37,620 bases of DNA from assembly GCA_040384625.1 (NCBI GenBank), contig JAZKIW010000152.1, positions 1 to 37,620 of the forward strand, written 5' to 3'. Position numbers and translations under genes: made by a program. Within the stretch, counting starts at the first letter, position 1. Every line of letters starts with the position of its first letter. Source of the DNA: CADEEN01 sp040384625 (GTDB lineage Bacteria > Pseudomonadota > Gammaproteobacteria > Burkholderiales > Burkholderiaceae_C). This document shows, piece by piece, positions 30,426 through 37,620 of this stretch. Under the pieces are notes generated by a model. The model saw only the letters and a program-made list of their open reading frames with translations, did not search any database and was not told where the DNA came from.

Positions 30426-31310
30426 CTACTTGATGGCGGTAGCCTGCGACCAAACCACCTGCCAGCCTGCACCGCCCAGTTCATAGGCATCGATGTGCCA
30501 GCACTGGAACGGCGTGCCGTGGCCTTCGCCGGCGTCGATCTCGAGCGTGGCCTGGTAGCGGATCACGGCTGACGCCTCTTGCATCCGCACCTCGATCGCA
30601 CCTGGCTCCCAGCGTAGGTACCGCAGCACACCGCTCTCGATCTTGCCCAGGTACTGATCGCGCGTGAATGCGCGGCCGCCCGGCGTGACGAGCTGGAAGT
30701 CCGGCGCGTGCAGCTGCCTGGCGCGCGTCATGTCACGTTCGACCAGCGCCTGCAGACGCGAGCGTTCGAGCGCCCGGATGTGCTCGGCCAGCGCGGCAGG
30801 GGGCGCGCGCCAGGCGAACACCTGGGTCTGGCTGCCGTCGGCGTTGGAGCGCAGGGCAGACGCGACCATGCCGGCCTTGAGAAGGACCCTATGCGAAGCG
30901 ATGTTGGCCGGCGTGGCGGTCGCAATCACCAGGCCGATGCCGTGTGCGCCTGCGCCGTAGGCCAGCATCGCGGTGGCCGCTTCCGTCGCCAGGCCTCGGC
31001 CCCAGTGCGCGCGCTTCAGGGCGTACTTGATCTCGGCCTCCGGTTGGCCACCCGGGTGCACGAGGCCGCAGAAGCCGACCACCTCGTCGCTGCCCCGTTC
31101 GACCAGGGCCGACATGCCGTAGCCGCGCAAGCGCAGGTTGCTGTCGGTGACGTCCAACCACTCCGCACACTGCGCCTGGGTCAAGGCATGGCCGTCGCCG
31201 ACCCAGCGCATCGCATCGTCGTCGCCATACACCGCGAGCATCGGCAGCAGGTCATCCGGCCGTAGCTGCCGCGCACGAAGACGCGCGGTCTCGAACAGGA
31301 CGTGGGCCAT
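30426..31310 (-). CDS. GNAT acetyltransferase fused to an NTF2-like (DUF4440-type) domain
   Basis: This 294-residue two-domain protein. Residues 1-170 are a RimJ/RimL-type N-acetyltransferase (FETARLRARQLRPDDLLPML, acetyl-CoA loop region HWGRGLATEAATAMLAYG, NIASHRVLLKAGM). Residues about 178-294 are an NTF2-like domain (ALVERDMTRARQLHAPDFQLVTPGGRAFTRDQYLGKI...GTPFQCWHIDAYELGGAGWQVVWSQAT) as in DUF4440/SnoaL-like proteins. The acetyl acceptor is unknown; the NTF2 pocket may bind a small molecule. The chosen ATG leaves 19 bases to the upstream OsmC remnant. The fusion could instead be an old read-through of two separate genes, but the frame is intact. Confidence 0.82.
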   Translation of the reverse strand: MAHVLFETARLRARQLRPDDLLPMLAVYGDDDAMRWVGDGHALTQAQCAEWLDVTDSNLRLRGYGMSALVERGSDEVVGFCGLVHPGGQPEAEIKYALKRAHWGRGLATEAATAMLAYGAGAHGIGLVIATATPANIASHRVLLKAGMVASALRSNADGSQTQVFAWRAPPAALAEHIRALERSRLQALVERDMTRARQLHAPDFQLVTPGGRAFTRDQYLGKIESGVLRYLRWEPGAIEVRMQEASAVIRYQATLEIDAGEGHGTPFQCWHIDAYELGGAGWQVVWSQATAIK

Positions 31311-31329
31311 GCAGGGACGCCTCAGCGGG

Positions 31330-31491
31330 TCAGCCGTCGTGCTGGGCACGCTCCGACCGCATGGGGGGCACCTCGGTGCCACCGTCGAAGCGCAGGCGAT
31401 GGCGCCGGCTATGCCGGTTGTCGGTGAAGGCCTCGTGCGCGGCGCGTTGCCACGTCACTTCGGCGCCGTACTCGTGCTTCGACTGGCTCAT
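31330..31491 (-). pseudogene. N-terminal remnant of an OsmC-family peroxiredoxin-like gene
   Basis: The frame encodes MSQSKHEYGAEVTWQRAAHE then AFTDNRHSRRHRLRFDGGTEVP, which matches the first 40 or so residues of the OsmC subgroup whose members start with xxVxWQRxxxxAFTDxRYSRxHRWxFDGGxEVPAS. After EVP the frame reads ten unrelated residues and stops. The two catalytic cysteines and most of the fold are absent, so the product cannot be a functional hydroperoxide reductase. The break is near 31363-31368, close to a GGCACC-TC-GGTGCC palindrome. This looks like deletion of the gene body, leaving the remnant 19 bases before the GNAT fusion gene. The match is from memory of the family. Confidence 0.65.
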
Positions 31492-31523
31492 CGACGCGGT
31501 ACTCCGGACCAAGGGGTTTCGAC

Positions 31524-31529
31524 CACAAT
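31524..31529 (+). promoter_or_regulatory. Possible -10 element of the TMEM175-like gene
   Basis: CACAAT lies 35 bases before the ATG with TTTCGACC just upstream. It fits a weak sigma-70 -10 box and would give a leader of about 28 bases that contains the GGGAGAA ribosome site. Confidence 0.3.
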
Positions 31530-31564
31530 TCTCGCTGAAGCATCAGCGCAAGGGAGAAATCGGG

Positions 31565-32152
31565 ATGGGCAAGAACCGGATGGAGGCGTTCAGCGACGGC
31601 GTGATCGCCGTCCTGATCACGATCATGGTGCTGGAGATGAAGGTGCCGCACGGCGCGAGCCTGGCGGCATTGACGCCAGTGCTGCCGGTGTTCCTGAGCT
31701 ATGTACTGAGTTTCATCTACATCGGCATCTACTGGAACAACCACCACCACATGCTGCACGCCGTGCACAAGGTCAGCGGTCCGATCCTGTGGGCCAACCT
31801 GCATCTGCTGTTCTGGCTCTCGCTGGTGCCCTTCACGACCGGCTGGATGGGCGAGAACCATTTTGCCGCGCTGCCGACGGCGCTGTACGGCGCGGTGCTG
31901 CTGATGTCGGCCATCGCCTACTGGATCCTGCAGCAGCTGATCATCGCGTCGCAAGGCCCCGAGTCGCTGTTGCACCGCGCCGTCGGCGGTGACTGGAAAG
32001 GCAAGGTCTCGCCCGTGGCCTATGGGCTGGCGATTCCGCTGGCTTTCTGGCAGGGCTGGTTGTCGCTCGCCCTGTACGCGCTGGTGGCCCTGGTCTGGCT
32101 CATCCCGGACCGGCGCATCGAGCGTGTGCTGCCGCACGACCACGCGGCTTGA
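31565..32152 (+). CDS. TMEM175/DUF1211-family membrane channel protein
   Basis: This 195-residue six-helix protein starts with the family signature RxxxFSD (RMEAFSDGVIAVLITIMVLEMKVP). The bacterial TMEM175 family forms weakly selective potassium channels, and the FSD motif lines helix 1. A second region with YWNNHHHMLHAVHKVSGPILWANLHLLFWLSLVPFTTGWMGE fits helices 2-3 of the family. The GGGAGAA ribosome site supports the ATG. It is convergent with trhO, stop to stop, one base apart. Confidence 0.9.
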   Translation: MGKNRMEAFSDGVIAVLITIMVLEMKVPHGASLAALTPVLPVFLSYVLSFIYIGIYWNNHHHMLHAVHKVSGPILWANLHLLFWLSLVPFTTGWMGENHFAALPTALYGAVLLMSAIAYWILQQLIIASQGPESLLHRAVGGDWKGKVSPVAYGLAIPLAFWQGWLSLALYALVALVWLIPDRRIERVLPHDHAA

Positions 32153-32153
32153 C

Positions 32154-32906
32154 TCATCCGCCTTCGGGCGCCAGGTCGGGTCCCAACGTCTCGCGTCCGT
32201 CGAAGACGAAGCAGCGACCGCGCCAGTGCGGGGCATCGGGCATCTGCTCGAAGTAGCGCAGCACGCCGCCATCGAGCTGGTACACGGCGTCCAGGCCCGC
32301 TTCGCGCAGCGCCAGCGCGGCCTTTTCGCAACGTATGCCGCCGGTGCAGTAGCTGACCACGGTGCGGCCTTCGAGTTCGCTGCGGCGCGCGGCGAGCGCG
32401 GCGGGAAAATCGCTGAACTTGTCCAGCCGCCAGTCGACGGCACCGTCGAAGGCGCCGACATCGACCTCGAAACCATTGCGCGTGTCGAGCAGGAGCACTT
32501 CCCGGCCTGCATCGTCGCGACCGGCGTCGAGCCAGCGCCTCAGCGTGGTCGCGTCGATGGCGGGCGCGCGGCCGCGCGGATCGGAACTGGGCCGCAGCTG
32601 CGGCTGGTTCATGCGGATGATCTCGCGCTTGATCTTGACGCGAAGGTGACGAAAGGGCAGCTGCTCGCTCCAGCTCTCCTTGGCCTCGAGCGCAGCCAGG
32701 AGCGGGTCCGCGCGAACCGAGGCCAGCCATTCGCGCAGGCCCGCTCCGGGGCCGGCGACGAACAGGTTGATGCCTTCGCCGGCCAGCAGCACCGTGCCTC
32801 TCAGGCCGCAGGCGAGGGCGCTTCGGTGCAGTGATTCGCGTCGCTCTGGCAGGCGGTCGAGCGCGACAAAGCGGTAAGCGCTGAGGTTGAGGAAGCGTTC
32901 CGGCAC
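32154..32906 (-). CDS. trhO: tRNA uridine(34) hydroxylase TrhO, rhodanese-like
   Basis: This 250-residue protein has an N-terminal acylphosphatase-like domain (about 10-95, ending FRHLRVKIKREIIRM) and a rhodanese domain (about 120-225) with the catalytic loop CTGGIRCEKA; Cys187 is the expected active-site residue and Cys193 the second. TrhO (YceA) uses O2 to make 5-hydroxyuridine at the wobble base of tRNAs, the first step to cmo5U/mo5U. It is divergent from dnaE with 62 bases between start codons. Confidence 0.93.
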   Translation of the reverse strand: MPERFLNLSAYRFVALDRLPERRESLHRSALACGLRGTVLLAGEGINLFVAGPGAGLREWLASVRADPLLAALEAKESWSEQLPFRHLRVKIKREIIRMNQPQLRPSSDPRGRAPAIDATTLRRWLDAGRDDAGREVLLLDTRNGFEVDVGAFDGAVDWRLDKFSDFPAALAARRSELEGRTVVSYCTGGIRCEKAALALREAGLDAVYQLDGGVLRYFEQMPDAPHWRGRCFVFDGRETLGPDLAPEGG

Positions 32907-32956
32907 ACCGCCATTTTAGGAGCGGTGCATCGCGTCGATGCCATTTCACCGCTCTC

Positions 32957-32962
32957 TACAAT
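32957..32962 (+). promoter_or_regulatory. -10 element immediately before dnaE
   Basis: TACAAT lies six bases before the dnaE ATG, so transcription would begin at or next to the start codon. No ribosome site is visible between. This suggests a leaderless or nearly leaderless dnaE mRNA, unless another promoter inside trhO is used. Confidence 0.5.
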
Positions 32963-32968
32963 CGCCCC

Positions 32969-35900
32969 ATGTCCTTCGTTCACCTGCGCACCCACACCGA
33001 GTTTTCGGTCGTCGATGGCACCTTGCGCATCGACGACGCCGTGGCCGCAGCGCGTGCAGACGGCCAGGGCGCCTGCGCGATCACCGACCTGTCCAACCTG
33101 TTCGGTGCCGTCAAGTTCTACAGCGCTTGCCGGGCCGCCGGCATCAAGCCGATCATCGGCTGTGACATCTGGCTCGAACCCGAGGCGGGCGAGAAGCAGG
33201 GCAGCCGCTTGCTGCTGCTGGTGCAGAACGACGCGGGCTACCTGCACCTGTGCGAGCTGCTGGCGCGCGCCTGGACCAGCAACACGCAACGGGCCCAGGC
33301 CCTCGTCAAATGGGCCTGGCTCGACGAGCTGGGCGGTGGACTGCTGGCCCTCTCGGGCGCCGATGGCGGTGCGATCGGGCAGGCACTGCTCGTCGGCGAC
33401 ATTCCGCGCGCCGAGCAACTGGCGGTGCGTCTGGCGCGAGCTTTTCCGCAGCGCTTCTTTATCGAGATCCAGCGCGCGGGCCTGCCCGGCAACGAAGCCC
33501 ATGTGCGCGCCGCAGTGCCGCTGGCGTCGAGATTGTCCTTGCCGGTCGTTGCCACGCACCCGGTGCAGTTCGTCGAGCCCGATGACTTCGAGGCCCACGA
33601 GGCACGCGTCTGCGTGGCCGAGGGCGAGACCCTGGCCAACCCGAAGCGGGTGAAACGCTTCTCGCGCGAGCAGTACTTCAAGACGCGGGAGCAGATGGCG
33701 GCGCTGTTCGCCGACCTGCCCCAGGCGCTAGCCAATACGCTGGCGTTGGCGCAACGCTGCAATCTCCGGCTCACGCTCGGCAAGCCGCGTCTGCCCGACT
33801 TTCCGACGCCGGGCGGCGAGCCGATCGAGGCGCACTTCCGCGCCGCATCAGTCGCCGGCCTCGAGCAGCGCCTGGCCCGCCTCTACCCCGACGCCGCGGA
33901 GCGCGAGCGTCAGCGGCCGCGCTACGCCGAACGGCTCGAGTTCGAGATCGTGACCATCGTCAAGATGGGGTTCCCTGGCTACTTCCTGATCGTTGCCGAC
34001 TTCATCAACTGGGCCAAGGCCAACGGCTGCCCGGTCGGCCCGGGTCGCGGTTCGGGCGCGGGGTCGCTGGTGGCTTATTCGCTGTCGATCACCGACCTCG
34101 ACCCGCTCGCCTACAACCTGCTGTTCGAGCGCTTTCTGAACCCCGAACGCGTGTCGATGCCCGACTTCGACATCGATTTCTGCCAGGCCAACCGCGAGCG
34201 TGTGATCGACTACGTGAAGGCCAAGTACGGCCGCGACGCGGTGAGCCAGATCGCCACCTTCGGCACGATGGCGGCCAAGGCCGCGCTGCGCGACGTCGGC
34301 CGCGTGCTCGGCATGGGCTATGGCCATGTCGACAGCATCGCAAAGCTGATCGTCGCGCCGCCGGGCAAAACGGTGACCCTCGCCCGTGTGCCCGAGCAGC
34401 CCGACCCCGGCGTGATCTACGCGCGCAAGGAAGAGCCCGAGATCGACCGTCGCGAGGCCGCCGAGGAAGAGGTGGCCGAGCTGCTCGCGCTGGCCACCCG
34501 CGTCGAAGGCATCGTGCGCAATGTCGGTATGCACGCCGGCGGGGTGCTGATCGCCCCAGGCAAGATCACCGACTTCTGCCCGCTGTACCAGCAGCCGGGC
34601 AGCGACAGCGCGGTGAGCCAGTTCGACAAGGACGACGTCGAGGCGATCGGTCTGGTCAAGTTCGACTTCCTCGGTCTGGCGACGCTGACGATCCTCGAGC
34701 ACGCGAAGCACCTGGTGCGCGCACGCCGCCCGGGCCGGGAGGCCTTCGACTACGACCAACTGGCGCTGAACGACCCGGCGGTCTACCAGCTGTTCACGAA
34801 CTCGCAGGTCGAAGCGGTGTTCCAGTTTGAAAGCCGCGGCATGCAAGGCATGTTGCGCGATGCCAAACCGAGCCGCTTCGAGGACCTGATGGCGCTGAAC
34901 GCGCTGTTCCGTCCCGGGCCGATGGAGAACATCCCGATGTTCTGCGCGCGCAAGCACGGGCGCGAAGCGATCGTCTATCCACACCCGCTGCTCGAGCCGG
35001 TGCTGGAGGAAACCTACGGCATCTTCGTGTACCAGGAGCAGGTGATGCTCGCGGCGCAGGTGCTGGCCGGCTATTCGCTCGGCGGCGCCGACATCCTGCG
35101 CAAGGCGATGGGCAAGAAGAAGCCCGAGGAGATGGCCAAGCAGCGCCAGATTTTCCGCGACGGCGCGGCGCGCCAGGGCATCGACGAGCGCAAGGCCGAC
35201 GAAGTCTTCGACTTGATGGAGAAGTTCGCTGGCTATGGCTTCAACAAGAGCCATGCCGCGGCCTATGCCCTGCTGGCCTATCACACGGCCTGGCTGAAGG
35301 TGCATTGCACGGCGGAGTTCTACGCCGCCAACATGACGGTACAGCTCGGCGACACCGACAGCCTGAAGCTGCTGCTGAACGACGCCAAGCAGTTCGACGT
35401 CACGTTCGAGCCGCCCGACGTCAATCGTGGCGTGTACCGATTCGAACCGCTGCCGGGCAGGGCGGGCGACAAGGTCCTGCGTTACGGCCTGGGCGCGATC
35501 AAGGGCACCGGCCAGGGCGCGATCGAGGCGATCGTCGCCGCGCGCGACGGCACCGGCGAGCGCGAAGGTGAGGGTGGCGGTCCCTTCCGCAGCCTGTTCG
35601 ACTTTGCCGCACGGGTCGATCGCCAGCGTGTCAACAAGCGTGTCGTCGAAGCGCTGATCAAGGCAGGCGCCTTCGATGCCCTGCATCCGGATCGCGCGAC
35701 AGCCCTGGCTAGCGTCTCCCTGGCCTTCGACTGGGCCGACACGCAGGCGGCGCATGCTGACCAGGGCGGCCTGTTCGACTTCGCCGATTCGCACGCCGCC
35801 AGCACCCAGGAGCCGGCGCTGGTCCCCGCCGAGGCCTGGAGCATCAAGGAGCGCCTGACGCTTGAGAAGGCGGCGCTCGGTTTCTACCTCTCGGGTCACT

Positions 35901-36493
35901 TGTTTGAGCAGAGCGCGGCCGAGGTGCGCCTGTTCGCCAAGCGCCGCATCGCCGACCTGGTCGACAGCCGTGAGCCGCTGCTGCTTGCGGGCATCGTCAG
36001 CGATCTGCGGGTCGTCAACGGCCAGCGCGGGCGGGTCGCGATCTTCAAGCTCGACGATGGCAGCGAGTACATCGAGGCGGTGGCGAACGAGGAACTGCTC
36101 GACGCGAACCGGGAGCGCCTGCGCGAAGACGAACTGGTGATCGTGCAAGGCAAGGTGCAGCCCGACCGCTTCGCCGGTGGCCTGCGCCTGAACGTCAACC
36201 AGCTCTGGGACCTGCCCGCGGCACGCGCGCGCTTCGGCAAGTACCTGGCCGTCGCGGTCAACGGCAAGGCGCCGCCGGTGGCCGACGTGATCCGCACCTG
36301 GCCGGCAAAGACGCTGGCCACCGAGCAGGGCGAAACGCGGCAAGGCCTCGTCATCCGCCTGCAACTGCAGCGCGAGGCGGTGCAGGCCGAACTGGACCTC
36401 GGCGATGCCGCCCGCTTCTGGCCCAGCGACGAAGCCCTGGCACGCTGGAAGACGCTGGCGCATGAGGGGCGGGCGGCGGTCGTTTACGAGTGA
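32969..36493 (+). CDS. dnaE: DNA polymerase III alpha subunit
   Basis: This 1174-residue replicative polymerase begins with the PHP domain (FVHLRTHTEFSVVDGTLRIDDAV, ITDLSNLFGAVKFY, IKPIIGCD). The polymerase core contains GPGRGSGAGSLVAYSLSITDLDPL and PDFDIDF with catalytic Asp401 and Asp403, the same numbers as in E. coli. The fingers, helix-hairpin-helix and C-terminal OB-fold (LLLAGIVSDLRVVNGQRGRVAIFKLDDGSEYIEAV) are in place. QGGLF at 932-936 fits the internal beta-clamp binding motif. It extends DNA in the holoenzyme. The gene is intact, with no inserted sequence, and should be essential. Confidence 0.98.
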   Translation: MSFVHLRTHTEFSVVDGTLRIDDAVAAARADGQGACAITDLSNLFGAVKFYSACRAAGIKPIIGCDIWLEPEAGEKQGSRLLLLVQNDAGYLHLCELLARAWTSNTQRAQALVKWAWLDELGGGLLALSGADGGAIGQALLVGDIPRAEQLAVRLARAFPQRFFIEIQRAGLPGNEAHVRAAVPLASRLSLPVVATHPVQFVEPDDFEAHEARVCVAEGETLANPKRVKRFSREQYFKTREQMAALFADLPQALANTLALAQRCNLRLTLGKPRLPDFPTPGGEPIEAHFRAASVAGLEQRLARLYPDAAERERQRPRYAERLEFEIVTIVKMGFPGYFLIVADFINWAKANGCPVGPGRGSGAGSLVAYSLSITDLDPLAYNLLFERFLNPERVSMPDFDIDFCQANRERVIDYVKAKYGRDAVSQIATFGTMAAKAALRDVGRVLGMGYGHVDSIAKLIVAPPGKTVTLARVPEQPDPGVIYARKEEPEIDRREAAEEEVAELLALATRVEGIVRNVGMHAGGVLIAPGKITDFCPLYQQPGSDSAVSQFDKDDVEAIGLVKFDFLGLATLTILEHAKHLVRARRPGREAFDYDQLALNDPAVYQLFTNSQVEAVFQFESRGMQGMLRDAKPSRFEDLMALNALFRPGPMENIPMFCARKHGREAIVYPHPLLEPVLEETYGIFVYQEQVMLAAQVLAGYSLGGADILRKAMGKKKPEEMAKQRQIFRDGAARQGIDERKADEVFDLMEKFAGYGFNKSHAAAYALLAYHTAWLKVHCTAEFYAANMTVQLGDTDSLKLLLNDAKQFDVTFEPPDVNRGVYRFEPLPGRAGDKVLRYGLGAIKGTGQGAIEAIVAARDGTGEREGEGGGPFRSLFDFAARVDRQRVNKRVVEALIKAGAFDALHPDRATALASVSLAFDWADTQAAHADQGGLFDFADSHAASTQEPALVPAEAWSIKERLTLEKAALGFYLSGHLFEQSAAEVRLFAKRRIADLVDSREPLLLAGIVSDLRVVNGQRGRVAIFKLDDGSEYIEAVANEELLDANRERLREDELVIVQGKVQPDRFAGGLRLNVNQLWDLPAARARFGKYLAVAVNGKAPPVADVIRTWPAKTLATEQGETRQGLVIRLQLQREAVQAELDLGDAARFWPSDEALARWKTLAHEGRAAVVYE

Positions 36494-36543
36494 TTGCCCC
36501 GCATCGTTGCGCCGATCACGAACTGGCCGCCTTTGCGCCCCCT

Positions 36544-36555
36544 GATCACGTGATC
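36544..36555. promoter_or_regulatory. Perfect palindrome upstream of the patatin gene
   Basis: GATCACGTGATC is a 12-base perfect palindrome about 20 bases upstream of a TAGACT -10-like box (36573-36578), so it covers the expected -35 region. A second copy of the half-site, GATCACG, lies exactly 30 bases upstream at 36514. This looks like a regulator-binding site; the protein is unknown. Confidence 0.45.
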
Positions 36556-36586
36556 GCCGGCTGCCGAATGCCTAGACTCTGCGCGC

Positions 36587-37620
36587 ATGGACGCGCCGCG
36601 CAGCAATGCCACCACCGGGCTGGTGCTCACCGGAGGCGGCGCGCGCGCGGCTTACCAGGTGGGGGTGCTGAAAGCCATTGCGCGCATCCGCCGCGAAGTC
36701 GGTGCACCGCGTCACAACCCCTTCGGCGTCATCTGCGGCACCTCGGCCGGTGCGATCAACGCCGCTGCGATCGCCTGCCATGCCGACCGCTTCGACCTGG
36801 CGGTGGCTGGGGTGGTCAACATCTGGCGCCACTTCAGCGCGGACCAGGTCTATCGTGCCGACGCGTTCGGTGTGGTGCGCACCGGTGCGCGCTGGCTGAC
36901 GATGCTCACGGTCGGTTGGGCGATCGCCCGCTGGCGCCGCGAGCGGCCGCGTTCCTTGCTCGACAACAGCCCGCTGGCGACCCTGCTCGAAAAGGTCGTG
37001 CACTTGGATCGACTGCCCCACTTGCTGGCGGCCGGGCACCTGAGCGCCTTGGCCGTTACCGGCTCCTCGTACAGCAGTGGCGACCACGTCACCTTCTGCC
37101 AGACGGCGCGTCCTTTCGAGCCCTGGCTGCGTTCGCAGCGCATCGCCGTGCCTTGCCGCATCGGCCTGCAGCACCTGATGGCCTCGTCGGCGATCCCCTT
37201 CGTCTTTCCGTCGGTGCAGCTGGGCATGGAGGGTCGCGATGAGTGGTTCGGCGACGGTTCGATGCGCCAGTCGGCGCCGATCTCGCCGGCGGTGCATCTG
37301 GGCGCTCAGCGCATCCTGGTCATCGGCGCCGGCCGCATGAACGAGCCGCCGGGCCGGCACAGCACGGGGCAGGACTACCCGAGCCTGGCGCAGATCGCCG
37401 GCCACGCTTTGTCGAACATCTTCCTCGATGCCCTGGCCGTGGACGTCGAGCGTGCGCAACGCATCAACCGCACGCTGTCCCTCCTTGATGACCGGGCGCT
37501 CGCGCGCTCTACGCTGAAGCCGCTGGATGTTCTGGTTATTGCACCGACGCAGCGCCTGGACGACATCGCGGCGCGCCACCTGCTCAGCCTGCCGGCGCCG
37601 GTGCGGGCGCTGCTGCGCGG
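36587..37620 (+). CDS. Patatin-like phospholipase, C-terminus beyond the window
   Basis: At least 344 residues are visible; the frame is still open at the right edge. It has the patatin oxyanion loop GLVLTGGGARAAYQVG (11-26), the nucleophile elbow GTSAG with Ser53, and the catalytic Asp223 in FGDGSMRQ (DGS instead of the commoner DGG/DGA). The length and the HSTGQDYPSLAQIAGHALSNIFLDAL region fit bacterial cytoplasmic or membrane-associated patatin-like lipases. These hydrolyse acyl chains of phospholipids or other esters with a Ser-Asp dyad. The ATG at 36587 lies close behind a possible -10 box, so the leader would be very short. Confidence 0.92.
   Translation, partial: MDAPRSNATTGLVLTGGGARAAYQVGVLKAIARIRREVGAPRHNPFGVICGTSAGAINAAAIACHADRFDLAVAGVVNIWRHFSADQVYRADAFGVVRTGARWLTMLTVGWAIARWRRERPRSLLDNSPLATLLEKVVHLDRLPHLLAAGHLSALAVTGSSYSSGDHVTFCQTARPFEPWLRSQRIAVPCRIGLQHLMASSAIPFVFPSVQLGMEGRDEWFGDGSMRQSAPISPAVHLGAQRILVIGAGRMNEPPGRHSTGQDYPSLAQIAGHALSNIFLDALAVDVERAQRINRTLSLLDDRALARSTLKPLDVLVIAPTQRLDDIAARHLLSLPAPVRALLR

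Noticed and set aside
33848..36463. An 871-codon open frame antisense to dnaE
   Set aside because: It lies entirely within the dnaE coding sequence, its translation is His/Gln/Val/Asp-rich shadow sequence with no domain, and such long antisense frames are expected in GC-rich genes.

Overview
The window is GC-rich with very tight gene packing, and reads as the chromosome of a betaproteobacterium, most likely Burkholderiales (Rubrivivax/Leptothrix-like). The grounds are a Bug/TctC-type solute-binding protein, the tesA/ABC-ATPase pair, the betaproteobacterial style of dnaE, and short TACAAT-type promoters just upstream of start codons. This placement is inference from gene content. No rRNA, tRNA, CRISPR array, insertion sequence or prophage was seen.

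Layout. 1-2992 holds a truncated Bug-family gene, a TetR regulator with matching operators before both genes, the divergent tesA / ABC-ATPase pair, and aqpZ. 3074-6730 holds a very large SARP/BTAD-AAA-TPR regulator divergent from a truncated haemoglobin. 6761-23879 is one uninterrupted minus-strand run of 17 genes, mostly overlapping or a few bases apart, read here as a single operon. 24209-30401 is a complete cytochrome c maturation System I operon (ccmABCDEFGHI) on the plus strand. 30426-37620 holds ordinary or scattered genes: a GNAT-NTF2 fusion, an OsmC gene remnant, a TMEM175-like channel, trhO, dnaE and a patatin-like phospholipase cut by the window end.

The 17-gene operon is the centre of interest. 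In transcription order it encodes an ApbE FMN transferase, a three-haem lipoprotein related to the hydrazine synthase alpha subunit, a second lipoprotein with a CX4CH site, an SH3-beta-barrel protein, an outer-membrane barrel, a TlpA thioredoxin, a DUF4266 mini-lipoprotein, a DUF3570 barrel, a conserved exported protein, three TPR-type proteins, a small exported protein, an ExbB/TolQ protein, two ExbD/TolR proteins and a TonB-like AgmX/PglI protein. One TolQ plus two TolR, TPR proteins, several barrels and an AgmX-type protein is the parts list of the Myxococcus Agl-Glt (gliding) and Nfs (spore coat) trans-envelope machines. Here that machine shares an operon with a redox module (ApbE, DUF3570/DUF4266, TlpA, haem lipoproteins) and lies back-to-back with the haem-attachment operon that such cytochromes would need.

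Working model (inference): a proton-driven inner-membrane motor couples through a TonB-like/TPR periplasmic bridge to outer-membrane barrels and haem- or flavin-bearing surface lipoproteins. It could power transport, surface organisation or electron exchange at the outer membrane. No substrate can be read from the sequence.
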